This document shows positions 57,120 through 64,000 of a stretch of DNA of 64,000 bases, in pieces. A model generated the notes under the pieces. The model made no database searches. It had not been told where the DNA came from and saw only the letters and a list, made by a program, of their open reading frames with translations. Source of the stretch: Spongospora subterranea f. sp. subterranea (Eukaryota; Endomyxa: Phytomyxea; Phytomyxea; Plasmodiophorida). The translations under genes were made by a program, and so were the position numbers. How positions within the stretch are numbered: position 1 is the stretch's first letter; each line of letters starts with the position of its first letter. Where the stretch lies: assembly GCA_049724395.1 (NCBI GenBank), contig JAUGWO010000112.1, positions 372,001 through 436,000 of the forward strand, in the 5' to 3' direction.

Positions 57120-58978
57120 ATGAAGCCGTCTAGCGCCGGGCAGGATCAAGCTGGGGCCGAAGAAGAAGCCCTAGCTAACTTTTTCAGACTTATCGTCAGG
57201 GTTGATGCGGATTTTGAACATGTCAATTCAGTTTTTAAAGGCAAACTGATATAGATCTTCATGTGGCCGTATATTGCGCTGATCGAAATTGTTTTCTTTC
57301 CTTGGCGTCTTGCATGGAATGAAAATGGTACGAGTTTGCTTCGTGGTTTATTTTTTTTCTAATGCGTCGCTATAGATGAGTACATAATACCGATCCCTCG
57401 GGCTCTTCGGTTCATGTTGAACAGCAGTCTTGAATTTATAGAAACGGATTACGTAGAAGATGTCAAACTGGTTTGGTCACGGGTTATTGATGCTTATAAA
57501 GTATCTTGGTCGTTTCTTCTTCAAATGACGATATATAATTTGGCTCTTTTCATTTGCCAACAGCTTGGATTTGCAGTGTTTTTTCGGGGTAAGTCTGCTC
57601 ACTCCCATATACATTTTTAAAGCAGATATTTAGAAACTAATTAGGTATCTCCCGTGTCGCAGAATGGTATCTGAACATGGTATTCACTGGATTTTACATA
57701 GCGGAATCTGGCACTGCTTTTGCATATGCGGCAATCAACGCCATGTCCCCGTGCTTCGATATACCAGTGGAGGTACTTTTTTTCGATGGTCACTATACGG
57801 TTTTAATCGATCATCGTTTAGTACGGCATCACTTCTCCCCGCTTTCCCATCATAGTCGAAGGACCACATGGGGATCCTGTGATTGATCACCCTTTCAACA
57901 CGCATTTCATGATACAGTTTGCAAGGCTGGCGTATGAGCATCCGGCAATCGTCAAAGACGTTATTTGTGCGAAATGGAAGTTGAAATTTGATGGTGCCGT
58001 ATTCAATAAGTGTGGAGGTGCGGAAACACCTTCTGAATCGATTCAGGATTTTGCCAAGTTGAAGTATCGACCGGATTCAGCAGCGTATATTTGTAGTAAT
58101 GAGGGTGCCCTAATAATCGCATTCCGAGGAAATGTTGAGCTTATGAATTGGAGATCAGACGCAACACCTGCCATGTTTCAATCAAATGATATTGGCAGCA
58201 TTCACGCCGGCTTCTACAGTTCTTTGTTCGAACCACGAGAGAATTGCTTGTTTGATCAGATAGTGGCATTTGTCATTGCCCCGGGAAATTCTTCTAAAAA
58301 AATATTTGTAACCGGGCATGGGATTGGTGGAGCTATGGCATCTGTCTTCGCTCAGGTGGGTTTCATATGATTTCGACGCCGTTGTTCTAATTGTATTCTA
58401 GACTGCGACTCGAACACCGGATATACAGCGTCGAATCAAGGGCATTTATACGTTTGGTCAGCCTCGCACAGGCAATAATGTTTACCGAGACCATTTTGAT
58501 AGATTTTATGCACAACCCCCAGTTACCCTTCGGTTTGTGCACGCTAGTGTAAATTTCCCCGATTTCTCCAAACAAACCTTTTAGTGACTTTTCGGTTCAC
58601 AGGATGCAAGGCCGCTAAACTCCCAAGTACCAGCCTCGGATATGTCCACCATACCGGCGAGCGATTCATTACATCCACAGGCAAATTGCTAGTTGCCGAA
58701 GAGAAAATCGCTGATCGTCGGATTTATGAGGACAGATTCTCCTATTTTCTTTGGATCATCAAATTTCTTCAAGGCCCCTCGCGAAAAGGATATGTTTTAG
58801 GACAGATCGTAAGGCTGTGTCTTTTCCCGTTCCCAGGTAATAGTGGCGTATGTGCTTTGAAGCGTGCAATTGACGTGGTCTTGTAGGAATTTGCGATGGG
58901 CTCCCGTCAGTTTACGAAAATTCTCTCAGAAATCAAGCAGACACTCTCAGGACCTTCGGGAATCATTTATCTGTTCTA
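57120..58978 (+). CDS. Class 3 lipase-fold membrane protein lacking the nucleophile Ser
   Basis: Starts MKPSSAGQDQAGAEEEALAN, intron about 54 nt, then a membrane-associated segment (MWPYIALIEIVFFPWRLAWN). Further segments VSWSFLLQMTIYNLALFICQ and FTGFYIAESGTAFAYAAINA may also be membrane-bound. The alpha/beta-hydrolase part reads ALIIAFRGN, IGSIHAGFYSSLF, then KIFVTGHGIGGAMASVFAQ, IYTFGQPRTGN and LRFVHAS, ending GYVHHTGERFI. These are the class 3 lipase landmarks, but the GHSLGG elbow is GHGIGG, with glycine in place of the catalytic serine. The join after RFVHAS is off by one base (58550-58610). A final exon (58883-58978) is inferred from a GT..AG interval. Confidence 0.72.
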
Positions 58979-59234
58979 GCAAAGTTATCTTCGACTCCAT
59001 AAACTATTATTCATGTTGCGTCACCTTCCGCCATACAATCAATTTATTTGTGTTTCTACTGGTCTATCATACTTTGATGAGCAAACGCCCTTGGTAAATT
59101 ATCAAAAATAATATCCTCATCGATTTTGTCTTCTGCATTGCTTTCGGATTTTTGATGCTGAGCATTGAACTTTCGATGGACAAGTTGATCTCCCTGTGTC
59201 TCGGGCGGATTAATCTTTGAACGGGTCTGTTGTG

Positions 59235-60550
59235 CTACCTCTTTATTATCATAATCGGATACCGAAACCTAATCAGCCAACAAATAAGTTCAACCATCAC
59301 TTCTATGATGAAAGTCCATACGTTCTGTAATTGCTTTTCCAGATTATATGCTGCCGCTTTCTTCTCAGTGTTGATCACGTTCTTTCGTAGTTTATCGTTC
59401 TCTTTCCACATGATCGGTTGCATCTCTTCCAAGAACTGTTGCTGTGGTCCAAGAACGCTCCCCGGCCGGCATATTCGCAGCCAAGCTATGACTTCTGACG
59501 CCGTCATTCGATAGAACTTCATCAGATAACACCCGACACATGTCCCGGTACGACCCAGGCCAGCTTTACAGTGCACCGCGACCATTCCTTTCGCCTGTTC
59601 GCACACCGACATGAATCGCTCTAGGATGGCCATACTTGGGGTGGTACCGTCTATGAAATACATGTCATGATGCTGAAATCCTACACAAATATTCCCGTTA
59701 ACGGAGGCAGCTTCGAAAAACATGCCCATGATGTTATACCCTGTTTGGTAAACGCTGTCTTATCGTAGCACTTTTTGTTCAGACGAATAATATCAGTAAC
59801 GTTGAGTTGCTTGAATGTGTCAAAGTAGTCGCTTGGAACTCGAGAGGGATATCCATCCGGGTCTCGTCGGCTGTTTGATGGGCCACTAAAGTGGACGAAC
59901 TTTCTCGGTACAATCACGTTCAGATCACCGTTCTCGATCTTTTCAAGGAACTCGTAGCGATTCACATCGAATTTGTCGATGTCGAAAAATCCTAAACGAG
60001 TGGCGGCCGCCAATGCTTGTAAACTGTGTAGAATGGTTAACTTATATGTGCAGGTTTGCATTGAGGCATCCCTGAAAGGTATGAAACCTTGGCTGATGTG
60101 AGCGATACGGTTCCAAGCATCCTCGGGAGTTTGTTTCATTATCAGGACCAGATAAGCGGTCACCAAATACCCAGCGTTAGCCTTTTTTTGTGGACCTTTG
60201 GCGGTATAGAGAACAATCTTCTTCCCCTTGTTATCAGGGTTCTGTAGTTTTTCCTCCACAATCTGGCAAAATCGATAGACCTGCCCGAGATTTAACGGTC
60301 CAAAATCAGCAAAAAATGGCTCATAATTTAGTAGTCGATCAACAGTAAACATGACTACTTCTTTGGATTCCGTTCCTGTTGGTTGTGATGATCCTTGAAG
60401 GCACAAGAAGTCCAATCTCCCTAACACGGGACCAGATGGATCAGACCCATCAATTGGTTCAGCCAAGGTGGTTCAGTCATTACCTGGTATGATCTCGGCA
60501 ATATTGCTTTGACTGTCATTGCCGAAAACATTGTTCAGTATTGACAACAT
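59235..60550 (-). CDS. CDC14: Dual-specificity phosphatase CDC14
   Basis: Mitotic exit and cytokinesis phosphatase; also found at basal bodies in ciliated organisms. Exon 1 from ATG 60550 ([20 protein letters not shown]) joins, after a 62-nt intron, [11 protein letters not shown]. Then [50 protein letters not shown] and [16 protein letters not shown] match the CDC14 A-domain. After a second intron (61 nt) come [13 protein letters not shown] and the catalytic loop [20 protein letters not shown] with Cys and Arg, then [19 protein letters not shown]. The protein ends soon after the catalytic domain with a hydrophobic tail ([16 protein letters not shown]) and is shorter than yeast or human forms, whose long disordered tail is absent. 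Confidence 0.93.
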
Positions 60551-61661
60551 GATCCGATATACAGTTGTCACGACCAAAGGTTATGAGGAAATAACCGATC
60601 AATTGGCACACGATCCGGTTGCCCAACTGGAAGATTGTAGAAGGCACACGCTTCCTTTCTGTTGAAAGATATTGTTTTGTGGTTGATTACAAGTTCAGCG
60701 GCAGGCCGACGCCCTGCAAAGGCTCAGATTGCCCATCTTTTGTTGGAGTACGAGAGATATTTCCGATAATGATCTGATATGGGTACATCAGCATAATTGT
60801 GCAGTGTCGCCTTGAACTTTTGAGATGAAACTGTTGGTCTGTTTCATTCGTAGCCAAGGTAGGGTCCCTGTAATGGCAATATTCAGTTGTTCTTCGTTCA
60901 TACTGAAGGTAGTGGTTGTGTCTGAATCAACAAAAAGGGTTTTTGGAGTGGCGGGATTGTGTTGTGATCAATGGCAGACTTAGGCTCCTGCGACAAAAGA
61001 TTCTGTATAATAAACGGAGTTTACTAGACGTTCATAAGGGTTAATTTAAGAAGCCACCCAAATTTGTTGATAAGTTTTCCTGTGCAATGCGTTATTTGAT
61101 CGGGAGTATTGAGAGCGGCAATTCGTACAAAATTCTCAACTGAGTGATGACAACGCAGACGCATAGGAAAACGTTAACGAATTCGCAACAAGAGCGTCTG
61201 CTTGCCAAAGCCTTTACTAGAGTCGAAAAAAGAAGTATTGTACACATCAATCGATGTTTGCTTCGCTCTGAACACATCGTCGCAGGATTCTAAGTCTTCC
61301 ATTGATCATAATCACATATCTACTCAACACAATGATTATCTGGTTTTCCTGGTTTGCCCTGTTGGGAAGATCAAGTCCCAGAATACGTTGATTGTAGAAT
61401 CATCACCATGAATGGTGATGTTTTGTTCATCACAAAGTCAGACCCGTCAGAAAACGATGAAACGGATTGTTGCTGACAATACCGTTGTCGGAAAGAGCTC
61501 GTTGTAAAAGCAGACAATTCGTTGGCGATAATGCATACTGACTGTATAAAGTGCGATGACCTCAAATAATAGACAGAAGATTCGGAGGATTTTATAATGC
61601 AAAGCGACGGTTTGTAGAGTCATCAATTAGCGACGTTAGGTGGAATAAGACAACTCAATTG
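60551..61661. other. Intergenic, nothing recognised
   Basis: About 1.1 kb. Short frames at 61202-61411 and 61371-61565 have no motif. No repeat was seen. Confidence 0.45.
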
Positions 61662-62102
61662 ATGATAATCACTATCATAGCGGTTATGTCAATTGTTTCA
61701 GTAATGGGGGAACATTCCTTAATTTGCACAACCGAAGGTACGCCACGATGTCATGATGATGACCAAACCGTCGTTGATATCTGTCAAGGTGAATGTCATC
61801 AGGGCATGATGGCGTATCGAAACTGCCTAACGGTTTACCTGGAGCGGGGTGACGAATTCGAGCCGGTTTGTGGCCAAGATGGGATCACATACAGGAATAT
61901 ATGCGATGCAAAAGTGAACAATATCTTGGTGAACAGACCAGGTCAATGCCCTATCGATAGTCCAATAACCATACCGTATGGATGTGATTGTCTGACAACG
62001 GTTAACCCTGTTTGTGCCAATAATCACATCACCTATCCCAACAGCTGTATTGCGCAATGCTTTAGAGCGATTGTCGACCATCGTGGACAATGTTCTTCAT
62101 GA
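61662..62102 (+). CDS. Secreted Kazal-type serine protease inhibitor
   Basis: Single-exon, 146 residues. The N-terminus is a signal peptide (MIITIIAVMSIVSVMG). One full Kazal domain reads EFEPVCGQDGITYRNICDA to RPGQC, and a second CDCLTTVNPVCANNHITYP then NSCIAQC to HRGQC. Both have the VCG/A-x2-x-TY.N.C core. The N-terminal part has more cysteines (CTTEGTPRCHDD, CQGECHQG) and may be a degenerate third unit. The reactive-site P1 residues would be near FEP and TVNP. Secreted inhibitors of this kind are used by oomycetes and animals against proteases; the target here is unknown. Start at 61662 is the ATG after a TTG-led extension. Confidence 0.8.
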   Translation: MIITIIAVMSIVSVMGEHSLICTTEGTPRCHDDDQTVVDICQGECHQGMMAYRNCLTVYLERGDEFEPVCGQDGITYRNICDAKVNNILVNRPGQCPIDSPITIPYGCDCLTTVNPVCANNHITYPNSCIAQCFRAIVDHRGQCSS

Positions 62103-62221
62103 ACTCTTTCCTGATAACCGTAATATATAGATATCCCTTATGAGCGTGGCTAATGAACATGACACTTAAACCTTTCATTGCTAGTTTAGATATTATGAAT
62201 AGCGAATTGTAGGTCCAGGTA

Positions 62222-64000
62222 TCAATTGATCAGGTAATTAATCTCTTCAAACACATTTTTTACAGGTTTATCTTGTTTCCTCGACGTAACGGCTTTCCTC
62301 ATTATTTCCTTTTTCCGATCTTGCAAAGCAAGAATCTTTTCTTCTACAGTTTCGACAGCGATAAGCCTATATACGTCGACAGGTCTTTTTTGGCCGACCC
62401 TATGGACTCGGTCGATAGCTTGTTCTTCAACCCCCTGAATTGAAACTGTTAACAGTTTGCATACATTGAAGCATGAACGCACGGGATTGAACCAAAGATC
62501 GAGCAAAAATACTCGACAAGCAGCATTCAAAGTTACCCCCAAATTACCTGCTTGAAGGGATATGATGAAAATGCTTATCCCCGGATCATCCTGGATTGAG
62601 TGAGAAACTATAACTCCAGTTAGGACGATATATACCTGGAATGATTTCATTGCGTTTTCTCTTTGAGACCGAGACATTGAACCATCGAGACGCTTGATAC
62701 CAAAGCCTTCGCTGCTTAGGATGTTCTGAACAATCGAAAGCATTGAGACCCATTGGGAAAAAATGACAGATTTTATGGTTGGGTCGTCCCGGCGAAAACT
62801 GATGAACACGTTGGTTAGGAAAAACTTGCGGAATGCAATTTCCAACCCTCGCAATATATCGAGTACGGCTTGGATCTTTGACGATATAAAGGATGCATCA
62901 AGGCATGAATTGCTAGAGCTACCAGAAAGTTCTGCCAAATCCGAATGCTCAGAGAAACCACTCGAAGAGCAAATCAAAGAATCGACATCTAAAAAAGGCG
63001 AGCGGATTGATACAAATCTGTTATGTAAACAGCGCAAAAAAACTTACCAACGTTGTTATCGCAAACAGGGCAATGCTTGCATATGGACACGTACGGTTTG
63101 ATACAGTCAAGACAGAATAAATGTGCACAAGGTGTGACACATGGATTTTTGACTACAGCGAGACATGTCAGACACTCTTCATCTTGTGACTCTTTCAAAA
63201 CATCCAACAGCACCTACGCGCATCGTCAACAGCAAAATAACACGAGAAATTTTGTGGACACTCACTTGAACAGGAGAACGTTCAGCCACACTTTTCACAG
63301 AGCTGTCAAACAAATATGAAGGGACCAGACTCTGTAAACCACAGTCAGCATAATTGCATTTGGATAAATATCCAGCCCAACTGGATGATCACAGCACATT
63401 CGCATCCGAAGAAGCAGTTCAAGGACTCCGGCATATCCCGCAAACCTGTTCTCAGAGGCAGCCATTTCCGATAAACGCAGCTGCAAGAAAAGTTGCATAA
63501 ATCACCTGATAAAAAAAAAGCACATGTTTTACCTTTCCTGCCTCTGACAAAATATTGTATAGCTCACGCTCTCGACTAGACAATTCGACTTTCACTAAAA
63601 AGACTCGCTTTTCAGGCAAGTTGACCGTCCTCGCCTCTGAGGCCTTTGTTCGTCGAAGGCATACCGCACGAATAATAGCCTAAAAAAAATGAGGTATTTG
63701 CGTTGCAAGAAAAATCACCCACTTGAACACGCTCAGTAGCTTCAGGTCTCCCAGTCTTAAAAGGATGTGCAATGAGTTTAGCCCAGATTCTGCTGTCATC
63801 CAGTGGTTCAGCTCGCAGAAACTTCAAAATGGCAAAAAGATCGTCGAGATGGTTCTGAATTGGGGTGCCACTCAAGCACCAGCGACATTCTCCTTTCAAA
63901 GCAATTATGGCAGCATGCTGTTGGCTTCTTTGAGAACGAATTATGTGGCCCTGACCAACAGTTAGCTTAAAGTTTTTTGTGTCATCAAATAGCTTTGAAT
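62222..64000 (-). CDS. RING-containing SNF2 helicase, Rad5/Rad16-like (partial)
   Basis: DNA-dependent ATPase with ubiquitin-ligase RING, as in yeast Rad5/Rad16. Runs off the right edge, so the N-terminal part and walker A are outside. Visible: GHIIRSQRSQQHAAIIALKG, the WCLSGTPIQNHLDDLFAIL block (motif III), LPEKRVFLVKVELSSRERE, the C3HC4 RING (CLTCLAVVKNPCVTPCAHLF, CLDCIKP then CPVCDN), VIFSQWVSMLSIVQNIL (motif IV), GFGIKRLDGSMSRSQREN, SLQAGNLGVTLNAACRVFLL and EQAIDRVHRVGQKRPVDVYR (motif VI). The order with RING inserted between helicase halves is diagnostic. Several introns of 50-80 nt are present. Rad16, Rad5 and HLTF-like members cannot be told apart without the N-terminus. Confidence 0.88.

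Noticed and set aside
1-64000. tRNA genes
   Set aside because: I looked for a T-arm GGTTCRA-type block with a matching acceptor stem and found none convincing; a tRNAscan run would be decisive.

Overview
The window is eukaryotic nuclear DNA. It is gene-dense, and its spliceosomal genes have very short introns: nearly all that could be resolved by continuing protein similarity are 50-90 nt, with GT..AG ends and a ctaac/ttgac-like branch site. Introns this short, a conventional kinesin with a fungal-looking neck, a Pkr1-like V-ATPase assembly factor and a yeast-style Mcts1/Tma20 point to a fungus or close relative. CFAP418, DRC3 and an IQ/PGP-repeat protein show it builds a cilium. Inference: a zoosporic fungus or related opisthokont. 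No species is claimed.

Layout. 1-12.4 kb: end of alanine aminotransferase, CFAP418, importin alpha, dynein roadblock light chain, a MidA/NDUFAF7 methyltransferase, an unknown membrane protein, NXT1, LSM2 and, on the minus strand, a probable ciliary IQ protein. 12.4-14.1 kb: retroelement fossils. 14.1-16.1 kb: eIF2A (minus), followed directly by a 93-bp tandem array to 18.04 kb. 18.1-24.3 kb: gene-poor, with pogo-like transposon remains, several fold-back inverted repeats, one weak small gene and a short pyrimidine-rich satellite. 24.3-27.5 kb: two type II membrane glycan enzymes on the minus strand. 29-34 kb: F-box protein, CXC-domain cysteine-rich protein, MCTS1. 34-44 kb: kinesin-1, CUE-CCCH-Smr protein, CIR1-like splicing-linked protein, a GYF-WW protein, PEX11, prohibitin. 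44-50 kb: LINE scrap, an SRbeta-like GTPase, DRC3, RidA, WD40 protein. 51-59 kb: a TPR-DUSP-MYND ubiquitin protease, a Pkr1-like gene and a lipase-fold protein, with a tandem duplication that copied the ends of all three. 59-64 kb: CDC14, a secreted Kazal inhibitor and a RING-SNF2 helicase running off the end.

The genes are mostly housekeeping (nuclear transport and RNA export, LSm and splicing, translation initiation, ubiquitin turnover, mitochondrial and peroxisomal proteins) mixed with cilium genes; no operon-like pathway cluster is seen. The points most worth following are the TPR-DUSP-MYND-USP architecture and the duplication at its 5' end, a lipase-fold protein lacking the nucleophile serine, the in-register 93-bp array with a possible three-unit higher-order period, six or more short inverted duplications, and a series of one-base frame changes in otherwise conserved genes that look like sequence errors but need checking.
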